A program made the translations under genes and the position numbers. A stretch of DNA of 64,000 bases from Paraburkholderia phenazinium (GTDB lineage: Bacteria; Pseudomonadota; Gammaproteobacteria; Burkholderiales; Burkholderiaceae). The notes below the pieces were generated by a model, which had not been told where the DNA came from, searched no databases, and saw only the letters and a program-made list of their open reading frames with translations. Of the stretch, positions 35,588 through 44,396 are shown piece by piece. Location: contig NZ_FSRU01000001.1 of NCBI RefSeq assembly GCF_900142845.1, forward strand, positions 2,294,001-2,358,000, given 5' to 3'. Every line of letters begins with the position of its first letter. Position 1 is the first letter of the stretch.

Positions 35588-36283
35588 CTAGAGCCAGCGG
35601 CGTACCCGTGCGCAATAGGCGTCATAGCCGGGCCCTTGGATCTTCAGCATCCGCATTTCTTCAAATCTGGCCTGCATCTGAACCAGTAGTTCCGACACCA
35701 CCCAGAACACCAATACAGGCCATGTCGGCAGGACGAGAAGCTGTCCGGTCAATGCCCCTCTGATTCCGAGGTAGACGGGATGCCGGGAAATGGCGAAAGC
35801 CTCGAGCGCCTGGCGATCGAACATCTCCGATTGACGCGCCAAGCCTCGTTCAAGGATAAATCCACCTGAAGCGCCCTCCTCCTGTCCGCCCAGGGAAATG
35901 GCCACCAGAGGATAGTTCAGGAGGTCTTGCAGTGTCACTGCCCGCGCCCCAATGGGATGGTCCTGACGCATCGCCAGAACCTCCGTCTGCTTCCAGACCG
36001 GCATCGACTGAAACCGCGCCGGCATCTCGGCGAAAATCCCGACGGCGAGGTCGATTCGACCAAGGTCGATTTGTCCGGCAAGATCGAGCCGCGTCGACGG
36101 CCTGACGATCAGATCGATCATCGGGGCTTCCGCGCTCAGTCTCTGACTCAAGCGGCCGAGCGCGTGACTGATGGCGGACTGACTCAGATTGAGCCGCTTG
36201 CCTGCGAGAAACAGATTGCGGTCTTCAAATATCGCATCGAATACACGCAAAAGATTGAGGTCAATTCTCGCGAGGTCATCCTT
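35588..36283 (-). pseudogene. chimeric remnant: LysR regulator fragments fused to an isoprenylcysteine-methyltransferase-like C terminus
   Basis: One open frame encodes three unrelated pieces. First comes a LysR wHTH ([17 protein letters not shown], then [15 protein letters not shown]) with no ATG in frame; an in-frame TGA sits just before it. About 90 LTTR residues are then missing, and the effector domain resumes ([28 protein letters not shown]) up to [17 protein letters not shown]. The last 70 residues ([15 protein letters not shown] ... [16 protein letters not shown]) match the membrane C terminus of ICMT/PEMT-type methyltransferases. Two deletions that fused neighbouring genes explain this best. 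A working chimera with a TTG start at 36250 is unlikely. Confidence 0.7.
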
Positions 36284-36633
36284 TCAATCCGGGTCACGTT
36301 GCATCGCATTTATTCTTCCCTTGCGTAACGCCGTTTCTATCGCCAGACGAATCAGCGCGCGCTCGTCGGCAACCCACGACCGGCCACACTGCAATGCATC
36401 CAATGCGTCCGAATGACGCACTTGCAGGCCGGTGCCCGCGCGCCGCGCCCGATTCGGCGGACGGTGCACACCCGCAGGATGACGAATCGCCTCCAAACTA
36501 AATAAAGCTTAATTCAGGCGAATTGTCGGGACGCCGCACGTCCCGGATCATCGGCATCCGTTCACTCGCCTCGTCGGTCCGCACAGGGCCACAGGCGCCG
36601 ACACAATGCCGCACCCGACATAGACACCTTTAC
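36284..36633. other. intergenic region upstream of RND efflux operon
   Basis: 350 bases before the RND permease start. A minus-strand frame of 70 codons (36284-36496, ending RLAIETALRKGRINAMQRDPD) is open and might be a small protein, but it has no recognised family and could be chance. The RND promoter should lie at about 36500-36600. No operator was clear, and no adjacent TetR/MarR regulator is present, unlike many RND operons. Confidence 0.4.
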
Positions 36634-39600
36634 ATGAACGCCATTGTTCTGGTCGCCTTGCGCCGACCCCTCACCTTTGTCGTGATGAGTATCCTCATCA
36701 TCCTGTTCGGCACGATGGCTGTCCTGAAGACGCCAACGGACATCTTTCCCGCCATCCGCATTCCGGTGGTCGCGGTCGTCTGGAGTTACAACGGCCTGTC
36801 CCCGCAGGACATGTCCGGCCGGGTGGTCTACTACTACGAGCGCGCCTTGACCGCGACCGTGGCGAACGTCGAGCACATCGAGAGCGAGTCACTGTACGGC
36901 GCCGGCGTCGTGAAGATCTTCTTTCAGCCCGGCACCGACATCGCCGCGGCCCAGGCTCAGGTCACCGCTGTCTCGCAGACCGTGCTGAAGCAAATGCCGG
37001 CCGGTATCACGCCGCCTCAGATTCTGGTCTACAACGCGTCCTCGGTGCCGGTGCTGGACCTTCAGGTCTCGGCGTCGAACATGACGGCCGCGCAGGTCTA
37101 CGACATGGCCTCCAACCTGATCCGCCCGCAACTCGTGTCGGTGCCGGGGGTCTCGATTCCGAATCCCTACGGCGGCACATCGCTCAACGTCGAGATCGAT
37201 CTGAACCAGGCGAAGCTGCTTGCGCACGGTCTCTCGGCCTCGGACGTCGCGGCGGCGCTTAGCGCGCAAAACGTGGTGCTGCCGGCGGGCGACCAGAAGA
37301 TCGGCGGCCTTGACTTTATGGTCCAGACGAATTCGACGCCGCTCCAGGTGGACACGTTCAACAACATGCCGATCAAGACGGTGAACGGCGCGACGGTTTA
37401 TCTGCGCGACGTCGCTTACGTGCATCACGGCGCGCCGCCGCAGACCAACGCGGTGCTGGTGAAAGGCAAGCAGTCGGTGCTGATCCAGATTTACAAAAGC
37501 GGCAACGCCTCGACGCTTTCAGTCGTGGCCGGCATCAAGAAAGCACTGCCAGGTATTGTCCGGACGTTGCCGGCGGGCGTAAAGATCACGCCGCTCAACG
37601 ACGCTTCGGGGTTTGTGCGCGACTCGGTGCTCGAGGTGGTTCAGGAAATGATCACCGCGGCGCTGCTGACCGGCATGATCGTGCTGCTGTTCCTCGGCAG
37701 TTGGCGTTCGACGCTGATCGTGGCGACCTCGATTCCGCTTGCGATCCTGACCTCGATCCTGGTGCTGCACTACACCGGGCAGACGATCAATGTCATGACC
37801 CTGGGTGGCCTCGCGCTCGCGGTCGGCATTCTGGTCGACGACGCGACTGTGATGATCGAGAACATCGACTCTCACCTCGAGACCGGCGTCGAGCTCGAGG
37901 AGGGAATCATCACGGCGGCCAACCAGATCGTCGTGCCGACGCTGGTCGCAACGCTGTGCATCTGTATCGTCTGGCTGCCCTTGTTCCAGCTGGACGGCAT
38001 CTCGGGCTATCTGTTCCGGCCGCTCGCCGAAGCCATCATCTTCGCGATGCTCGCTTCTTTCGTGCTCTCGCGCACGCTAGTGCCGACGATGGCCGCCTGG
38101 TTGCTGCGCGCCCAGGTGAAGTCGCATGGCCACGCTCATGAAGACGGCGCCAATGCGGGCTTCTTCACCCGCTTTCAGCGCGGCTTCGAGCGCAAATTCT
38201 CGCAGTTTCGCGACGGCTACCGCAACGTGCTGACCACGGCCGTGCTCAACCGCAAGCGCTTTATCATGGCCTTCCTCGGCTTTGCAGTCGCGTCGATGGG
38301 GCTGATCGCTTTCCTCGGTCGCGACTTCTTTCCGGGTATCAAGTCCGGTGAAATCGATTTGCACATGCGCGCACCGATCGGCATGCGACTCGAAGACGCA
38401 TCGAAGATTTCCGTGCTCGTGAACGGCGAAATCAGGAAGCTGCTGCCGGGCCAGGTCAACAATGTGGTCGACAACTGCGGGTTGCCCTCGAGCAGCATTA
38501 ACCTCGCCTATACCTCGGACGGTACGATCGGTCCGCAGGATTGCGACATCAGCATCACCCTGAAGAATGAACACTCGCCGGTGGACGATTACCGGCTCAC
38601 GCTGCGCCGCGAACTGCCGAAGCTCTTTCCCGGCACGGTGTTCAGCTTCCTGCCCGGCGACATTACCGCCAAGATCCTGAACTTCGGCCTGCCCGCGCCG
38701 ATCGACGTACAGGTCTCCGGGCGTGGACAAGCCGCGAACATGGTCTACGCGCAGCAGCTCGCGGCGCGCATCCGCGAGATTCCCGGCGCGGCCGACGTCA
38801 ACATCGAACAGGCGTTCAACGAACCGACGATCAAGGTTGCCGCGGATCGTTCGCTGGCTTCCGGCATGAACCTGTCCGAAGCCAACATTGCGAACAACAC
38901 GCTTGCGACGTTGTCGGGCAGCGGCCAGACGGCGCCGACGTACTGGCTCGACACGACCACAGGTGTGTCGCACCTCGTCAACATGCAGACACCGCAGGAC
39001 CAGCTCACCTCGATGAACGATCTCGAGACGATTCCAGTCGACACAGGCAACGGCGACCCGGGCGGCCAGCACTCGCAGTTGCTTGGCGCGCTCGGCACCG
39101 TGACGCAAACCGGCACGCCGCTGCTGGTCTCTCACTACAACATCATGCCGTCGATCGATATCTTCGTCAGCAACCAGGGGCGCGATCTCGGCGCCGTCTA
39201 CGATCAGGTCGAACAGGTGGTCAAGGCGATGAACTCGCAGGTACCCCATGGCGCCAGCGTGCATGTGCGCGGCCAGGCGACGACGATGAGCAGTGCTTAC
39301 ACACAGCTTCTGGAGGGACTGGCGCTTTCGGTCCTGCTGGTCTACCTGGTGATCGTCGTGAATTTCCAGTCCTGGCTGGACCCGTTCATCATCATCACGG
39401 CCCTGCCGGGTGCGATTGCCGGGATTGTCTGGAGCCTCTTTCTTACTCACACGAACGGCTCGGTGCCGGCGCTCACGGGCGCGATCATGTGCATGGGCAC
39501 GGCGACGGCCAATTCGATCCTGGTGGTGTCCTATGCCCGTGAGCGCCTCGCAGAACACGGCGATGCGATCGCCGCAGCCATCGAAGCCGGCTACGCCCGG

Positions 39601-39801
39601 ATCCGCCCGGTTCTGATGACCGCCACCGCCATGATCATCGGGATGCTGCCGATGTCCATGAGCAATACGCAAAACGCGCCGCTTGGACGAGCCGTCATCG
39701 GTGGACTTCTGGTCGCGACGTTCGCCACCCTGCTCTTCGTTCCCTGCGTATTCGCCTTGATGCATCGCAACGACAAAAAAGCCACGGAGTCTCATCTATG
39801 A
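36634..39801 (+). CDS. RND efflux transporter inner-membrane permease
   Basis: Proton-driven inner-membrane pump of 1055 residues. The N terminus MNAIVLVALRRPLTFVVMS begins the first of about 12 TM segments, with large periplasmic loops after TM1 and TM7. The TM4 proton-relay pair Asp-Asp is kept in VGILVDDATVMIEN, so the pump should be active. The overall type is a multidrug (HAE1-like) or related RND permease; the substrate is unknown. The stop overlaps the adaptor ATG (ATGA at 39798-39801). The gene order permease-adaptor-outer membrane factor differs from the usual adaptor-first order. Confidence 0.92.
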   Translation: MNAIVLVALRRPLTFVVMSILIILFGTMAVLKTPTDIFPAIRIPVVAVVWSYNGLSPQDMSGRVVYYYERALTATVANVEHIESESLYGAGVVKIFFQPGTDIAAAQAQVTAVSQTVLKQMPAGITPPQILVYNASSVPVLDLQVSASNMTAAQVYDMASNLIRPQLVSVPGVSIPNPYGGTSLNVEIDLNQAKLLAHGLSASDVAAALSAQNVVLPAGDQKIGGLDFMVQTNSTPLQVDTFNNMPIKTVNGATVYLRDVAYVHHGAPPQTNAVLVKGKQSVLIQIYKSGNASTLSVVAGIKKALPGIVRTLPAGVKITPLNDASGFVRDSVLEVVQEMITAALLTGMIVLLFLGSWRSTLIVATSIPLAILTSILVLHYTGQTINVMTLGGLALAVGILVDDATVMIENIDSHLETGVELEEGIITAANQIVVPTLVATLCICIVWLPLFQLDGISGYLFRPLAEAIIFAMLASFVLSRTLVPTMAAWLLRAQVKSHGHAHEDGANAGFFTRFQRGFERKFSQFRDGYRNVLTTAVLNRKRFIMAFLGFAVASMGLIAFLGRDFFPGIKSGEIDLHMRAPIGMRLEDASKISVLVNGEIRKLLPGQVNNVVDNCGLPSSSINLAYTSDGTIGPQDCDISITLKNEHSPVDDYRLTLRRELPKLFPGTVFSFLPGDITAKILNFGLPAPIDVQVSGRGQAANMVYAQQLAARIREIPGAADVNIEQAFNEPTIKVAADRSLASGMNLSEANIANNTLATLSGSGQTAPTYWLDTTTGVSHLVNMQTPQDQLTSMNDLETIPVDTGNGDPGGQHSQLLGALGTVTQTGTPLLVSHYNIMPSIDIFVSNQGRDLGAVYDQVEQVVKAMNSQVPHGASVHVRGQATTMSSAYTQLLEGLALSVLLVYLVIVVNFQSWLDPFIIITALPGAIAGIVWSLFLTHTNGSVPALTGAIMCMGTATANSILVVSYARERLAEHGDAIAAAIEAGYARIRPVLMTATAMIIGMLPMSMSNTQNAPLGRAVIGGLLVATFATLLFVPCVFALMHRNDKKATESHL

Positions 39802-41087
39802 ACGCAATCAATCGTGAAGTCGCGCAAACGCGCCGTATCCGGCCCAAAGTGTTTGCCGCGATCGCCGCTGTTGTCCTTGGAGGGCTGGTGGTCCACGGCA
39901 TCGTCGAACGTCATGACAATGTCGCGGATCTCAAGACGCTCTCCGACGACGAGTCCATCCCGCAGGTGCAGGTCATGATGGCCATGCCTGGCCCGGCCAC
40001 GCGCGCGATCACGCTGCCCGGCAATATCAAGGCCTGGTACACGGCGCCGATCTACGCCCAGGTCAGCGGCTACGTGCACAAGTGGTACGTGGACTATGGC
40101 GTGTTCGTCAAGGCCGGGACGTTGCTGGCGACGATCGATGCGCCTACTGTCGACGAGCAGTACCAGACCGCGGCCGCCAATCTCGACGTGGCGAAAACCA
40201 ACAGCACGCTGGCCGACGTAACGGCGCAGCGCTGGAAGTCGCTGGCCGGCACGGAGGCCGTCTCGCAGGAAGAGGTGGACGTCAAGGTCGCTGCTGCTGC
40301 AGCACAGAAGGCCGAGGTGGTAGCGGCGAACCATGAGGTCGCGCGTTACGGCGCGCTGGAACAGTTCAAGAATATCGTGGCGCCGTTCGACGGCGTCGTC
40401 ACCTCGCGCAATACCGACGTCGGCAATTACGTCAATGCCGCAGGCGGCGATGTCGGTTCGCACGGAACGGGGAGCGCCGATGAGATGTTCTCGGTGGCGG
40501 ATATCCACGAGATGCGGCTCTTCGTCGACGTACCGCAGGACTTCGCGGACGTGCTGAAGCCAGGCCTCCAGGCGACTTTCACGCTGGCCCAGTACCCGGG
40601 CCGTGCGTTCAAGGCGACGCTTCTGACCACCGCTAACGCATTCAACCCGCAAACGCGCACCGTCGTCGCCGAACTGGTGGCGCAAAACCCGGATCATCTG
40701 CTCTGGCCGGGCAGCTATGCGACCGTCAAGTTCGTAGTGCCGACCGATCGCAGCGTGCTGGTCGTCCCGGAACAGGCGTTGTTGTTCCGCGACCAGGGCA
40801 TGCAACTGGCACTCGTCGACGCCGATAACAGGGTGCATCTGCAAGACGTCAAGCTCGGGCTGAATCTCGGCCAGAACGTCCAGGTGCTGGCGGGCCTCAG
40901 CCCCACCGACCGCTTCCTGGTCAATCCTTCCGCCGGCACGCTCGAGGGCGAGAAAGTGCAAATCGTGAACGGTGTCCCGGGCACCGCTCCGGAAACGGCG
41001 GCCCCAACCGCGGCATCCGAGCCGGTGTCGCGGCCTGGCGGCGATCAGCAAGCCAACGTCGCCGCAGCCCAAAGCGAGCCGAAATGA
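39798..41087 (+). CDS. RND periplasmic adaptor (membrane fusion protein)
   Basis: HlyD/AcrA-type adaptor of 429 residues. An N-terminal TM anchor (about 14-34) is followed by the lipoyl motif (about 65-115, with GNIKAWYTAPIYAQVSGYVH and KWYVDYGVFVKAGTLLATID), an alpha-hairpin, then the second lipoyl half (APFDGVVTSRNTDVGNYVN) and a beta-barrel domain. There is no lipobox, so anchoring is by the helix. An Ala/Pro/Glu-rich tail ends the protein. Coupled by 4-nt overlaps to the permease upstream and the outer-membrane factor downstream. Confidence 0.92.
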   Translation: MNAINREVAQTRRIRPKVFAAIAAVVLGGLVVHGIVERHDNVADLKTLSDDESIPQVQVMMAMPGPATRAITLPGNIKAWYTAPIYAQVSGYVHKWYVDYGVFVKAGTLLATIDAPTVDEQYQTAAANLDVAKTNSTLADVTAQRWKSLAGTEAVSQEEVDVKVAAAAAQKAEVVAANHEVARYGALEQFKNIVAPFDGVVTSRNTDVGNYVNAAGGDVGSHGTGSADEMFSVADIHEMRLFVDVPQDFADVLKPGLQATFTLAQYPGRAFKATLLTTANAFNPQTRTVVAELVAQNPDHLLWPGSYATVKFVVPTDRSVLVVPEQALLFRDQGMQLALVDADNRVHLQDVKLGLNLGQNVQVLAGLSPTDRFLVNPSAGTLEGEKVQIVNGVPGTAPETAAPTAASEPVSRPGGDQQANVAAAQSEPK

Positions 41088-42601
41088 TGCGTTACTTCAA
41101 AGCTTCCCGGCGCCTTGCTGGCGCCACGCTCCTGTCGCTGCTCGTGCCGCTCGCCGGATGCAGCCTGGCGCCTGCCTACCAAACGCCGCCTATGCTTCTG
41201 CCGGCCAGTTACAAGGGTACGGGACCCTTCGGGCTCGCCAATCCGGAAGCCCAGCTCGAGCAAAGCGACTGGTGGAAGATGTTCGGCGATGACGAGCTCG
41301 ATCGTCTTGAAGCCAGCTTGAATACGGTCAATCCGGATCTTCAGGCGGCTGAAGAGACCTATACCCAGGCACGCGACATCGTGGGTGAAGCCCGTTCACA
41401 ACTGTTTCCGCAGTTGAGCGCCCAGACTTTCGCTACGCAGAACCGCCAGTCGGAGAACAGATTGTTCCGCGCCGGCGGCAGCGGGCCGAATGTGGAAGGA
41501 TCGGTCGGCTATGGCGCGGCCCTGTCGTGGGAGCCGGACTTCTGGGGCGAGATACGGAACCGGACGAACTATGCCAGGTTCAATGCCCAGGCCACCGCCG
41601 CGATGGTTGCATCGGCGCGCCTGAGTCTCGAAGTCGAACTGGCCAACGATTACATGGCGCTGCGCGCGCTCGACTCGGAGCATGCCGTCTATACGAAGAC
41701 GCTCGGCTATTACAGCGACGCACTCAAGATCACGCAGCTGCGCTATTCCGGCAAGATTGCCGCAGGGATGGATGTCGAGCGCGCGCAAGACCAGCTCTCC
41801 ACGGCACAGGCGGCCGATACCGACAACGAGGCGCAGCGCGCCGTGCTCGAGCACGCCATCGCCGTGCTCGCCGGCGTCAATCCGTCGACCTTCAGCGTGC
41901 CGCCGGAAGACCTGGCACGCTTGACGGTTCCCGTGATTCCGGCTGGCGTGCCCTCGGCGCTGCTGCAACGGCGCCCGGACATTGCGCAATCCGAGCGGCG
42001 CATGGCGGCGGAAAACGCGGCCATCGGCATCGCGCGTGCGGCGTTCTATCCGAACATCGAGTTGAGTGCCGATGGAGGATTCGAGAACAGCGCTTTCGGC
42101 GGACTTGGATCGCTCTCCAACAGCCTTTGGTCGATCGGCGCATCGGGCGTGCTACCCCTGTTCGAAGGCGGGCTGCGCCGCGCCGAGGAACAGCAAAGCC
42201 GCTCCGCCTTCGCGCAGGCCGGCGATAACTACCGCTCGACTGTCCTGCAGGCGTTTCGCGAGGTTGAAGACCAGCTTGTGTTGACGAACAAGCTTGCCTC
42301 GGAGTACGACCAGCAGCAGGAAGCGCTGACGTCCGCACTCAAGGTGCAGGATCTCGCCTTGCGCCTCTATACCAACGGTTTGGACAACTACCTGAATGTG
42401 ACGGTCGCGCAAGGCGCCGCGCTGAGCAGCGAGCTTGCGAGCGTTCAGGTGAAGCGCCGCCAATTGCAAGCCACTGTAGGGTTGATCGGTGCAGTGGGCG
42501 GCGGCTGGAGCACGGCGGATCAGCCAACCCCGGAACAGACCGTCCCCTTCAACCCGCTTGCACTTCGTCGCTCGCCGGGTGACGTCCGCGAACCGGATTG
42601 A
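41084..42601 (+). CDS. NodT-family outer-membrane efflux lipoprotein
   Basis: TolC-like outer-membrane channel of 505 residues. The signal peptide ends in lipobox LAGC (Cys26), followed by SLAPAYQTPPM, the usual NodT beginning. Two OEP repeats follow, with PDLQAAEETYTQAR and RRPDIAQSERRMAAENAAIG as internal markers and IELSADGGFENSAFGGLGS in the second half. The ATG overlaps the adaptor stop (ATGA at 41084-41087). It completes a self-contained tripartite pump. Confidence 0.92.
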   Translation: MMRYFKASRRLAGATLLSLLVPLAGCSLAPAYQTPPMLLPASYKGTGPFGLANPEAQLEQSDWWKMFGDDELDRLEASLNTVNPDLQAAEETYTQARDIVGEARSQLFPQLSAQTFATQNRQSENRLFRAGGSGPNVEGSVGYGAALSWEPDFWGEIRNRTNYARFNAQATAAMVASARLSLEVELANDYMALRALDSEHAVYTKTLGYYSDALKITQLRYSGKIAAGMDVERAQDQLSTAQAADTDNEAQRAVLEHAIAVLAGVNPSTFSVPPEDLARLTVPVIPAGVPSALLQRRPDIAQSERRMAAENAAIGIARAAFYPNIELSADGGFENSAFGGLGSLSNSLWSIGASGVLPLFEGGLRRAEEQQSRSAFAQAGDNYRSTVLQAFREVEDQLVLTNKLASEYDQQQEALTSALKVQDLALRLYTNGLDNYLNVTVAQGAALSSELASVQVKRRQLQATVGLIGAVGGGWSTADQPTPEQTVPFNPLALRRSPGDVREPD

Positions 42602-43077
42602 GCCGGTCGGCGGAACCGCTTGAGCGGCAAGCGGGGGGACTATTGTTCGCAGTCAACCGGCTGCATCGCGTCTCCCCGCTGGCTTGCGAGACCGGTTGAC
42701 CGGACCGGCAATGGAGATCGCGCCAACGGATATGTCTCCGATAAAATTAAATAATTATTAATACCCTGATTCCCAATAATTCACCGCTCCCGCTTTACAA
42801 ATTCCATCTTCAAAAAGCGTAACTAATCATAATCCACCCATTATCGTTTCGTTCCAAAAATACGATTATCTTCGGGAGCGAGCAGCATCTATCATCAGCC
42901 TCAAGGGTACAGCCTGTCGGGCGAAACCCGGTTAAGCGATCGATTCACGGATCACCGGCAATGCAAATTAATTCGCCCCGATTCTCTCAGGATTCCCCGA
43001 GTGTTCCGCATCGTTATTTCATATTGAATAAAACACACTGCTTTTGATTCAACTTCCACAACGGAAAGGAGCAAACC
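42602..43077. other. intergenic region with long inverted repeat and AT-rich promoter block
   Basis: 476 bases between the efflux operon and the oxalate decarboxylase gene. Near its left end, GTCAACCGG (42652-42660) and CCGGTTGAC (42692-42700) form a perfect 9-bp stem with a 31-base loop; there is no T-tract, so it is not a normal intrinsic terminator. About 42735-42860 is strikingly AT-rich (AAATTAAATAATTATTAATA) against the GC-rich background, fitting a promoter or an H-NS-like target. A strong AAGGAG site at 43065-43070 serves the next gene. Confidence 0.55.
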
Positions 43078-44334
43078 ATGACTGATCTGTCACGACGTAA
43101 AATGCTGGTTGGCGCAGCCGCCTCGGCCGCCGCGCTCGGTGTTGCCGCCACAGCCAAGGCAGCCACTTTCGGCAATCCGGACCGGCCGCCCGAAGGCATC
43201 GTCAACGCCCTGAGCCCGACGAGCCGGAATGACCCGGGCCCTCAGAACCCCGCCATTGCCAATCAGTTCCCGTCGTTCCAGAACCCGCCGGCAACCGACA
43301 TCAACGGCATGCCGCTGTTCTGGGCGTCGTTCAACAACGCGCACAAGCGCTATCAGAACGGCGGCTGGGCTCGCGAAGTAACGCAGGACGACTTCGCAAT
43401 CTCGGAAGATATCTCGGGCGTCAACATGCGCCTGGGCACCAACGGCACCCGCGAAATGCACTGGCACCAGCAGGCCGAGTGGGCCATCATGCTGGACGGC
43501 AAGTGCCGCATTACCATCCTCGACGAGCAAGGCCGCCCGCAGGTCGCCGACGTCAAAACCGGCGACCTCTGGTATTTCCCGCCGGGCCTGCCGCACTCGT
43601 TGCAAGGTCTCGGACCGACAGGCGCCGAATTCCTGCTCGCCTTCGACAACGGCCATGCATCGGAATTCAACACGCTTCTGCTGACGGACTGGATCGCCCA
43701 CACGCCGCCGGATGTCCTGGCCGCCAACTTCAACGTGCCGGCCGACGCCTTCAAGAACATTCCGGTCGACAACCTGTGGATTTTCCAGGGTACCGATCCC
43801 GGTCCGCTGGAAGCCGCGCAACGTTCCGTGGCGTCACCGCTCGGCCTGCCTGAACATCCGTTCATTTTCTCGCTGGGCGATATGGCGCCGACGAAGGAGA
43901 CCAAGGGTGGATCGGTGCGGATCGCCGACAGTCGCAACTTCAAGGCATCGGCAAACGTCGCGGCCGCCCTGGTGACGGTCAAGCCGGGTGGCATGCGCGA
44001 GCTGCACTGGCACCCGAACGCGGACGAATGGCAGTACTACATCAAGGGCGAAGCCCGGATGACCGTGTTCGATACAGGTCCGAAGGCGGCAACCGCAGAC
44101 TTCCGCGCGGGCGATATCGGCTATGTCAAGAAGAGTCTCGGTCACTACGTGCAGAACACGGGCGATACCGACCTCGTATTCCTGGAAATCTTCAAGGCGG
44201 ACCACTTCGCCGAGGTATCGCTTTCCGACTGGCTGACGCACACGCCGAAGCAGATGATCATGGATCACCTGCACGTGACTGAGGAGACGATTGCCCGGTT
44301 CCCGAACAACCGTCCCGACGTCATGCCGATCTGA
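43078..44334 (+). CDS. bicupin oxalate decarboxylase with Tat signal
   Basis: Mn-dependent bicupin of 418 residues expected to split oxalate to formate and CO2. Residues 1-29 look like a Tat signal (SRRKMLVGAAAS, ending AKA|ATF). Cupin 1 ligands are H128, H130, E134 and H173; cupin 2 ligands are H310, H312, E317 and H356. These spacings equal those of Bacillus OxdC (H95/H97/E101/H140 and H273/H275/E280/H319). The active-site lid SENST of OxdC is SEFNT here (195-199), keeping the Glu needed for decarboxylation. AAGGAG precedes the ATG. An extra tatABC lies 7 kb away. Oxalate oxidase activity is possible but less likely. Confidence 0.9.
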   Translation: MTDLSRRKMLVGAAASAAALGVAATAKAATFGNPDRPPEGIVNALSPTSRNDPGPQNPAIANQFPSFQNPPATDINGMPLFWASFNNAHKRYQNGGWAREVTQDDFAISEDISGVNMRLGTNGTREMHWHQQAEWAIMLDGKCRITILDEQGRPQVADVKTGDLWYFPPGLPHSLQGLGPTGAEFLLAFDNGHASEFNTLLLTDWIAHTPPDVLAANFNVPADAFKNIPVDNLWIFQGTDPGPLEAAQRSVASPLGLPEHPFIFSLGDMAPTKETKGGSVRIADSRNFKASANVAAALVTVKPGGMRELHWHPNADEWQYYIKGEARMTVFDTGPKAATADFRAGDIGYVKKSLGHYVQNTGDTDLVFLEIFKADHFAEVSLSDWLTHTPKQMIMDHLHVTEETIARFPNNRPDVMPI

Positions 44335-44361
44335 ATCGCACTGCGGCTCCTCTGCTCAGAC

Positions 44362-44396
44362 GCCGCCCGGGCATCAAGGTATGGATCCCGGGCGGC
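44362..44396. terminator. GC-rich hairpin between convergent genes (possible bidirectional terminator)
   Basis: GCCGCCCGGG and CCCGGGCGGC form a perfect 10-bp stem with a 15-base loop, just after the oxalate decarboxylase stop. The hairpin covers the last codons and stop of the convergent LysR gene. No T-tract follows on either strand, so it could end transcription only weakly or protect 3' ends. Confidence 0.45.

Noticed and set aside
36284..36496. 70-codon minus-strand frame before the RND operon
   Set aside because: No recognised family and only weak start context; noted in the intergenic entry but not called as a gene.
38077..39795. 572-codon minus-strand frame opposite the RND permease
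   Set aside because: Composition is typical of antisense GC-rich shadows, and the plus strand has all RND motifs.
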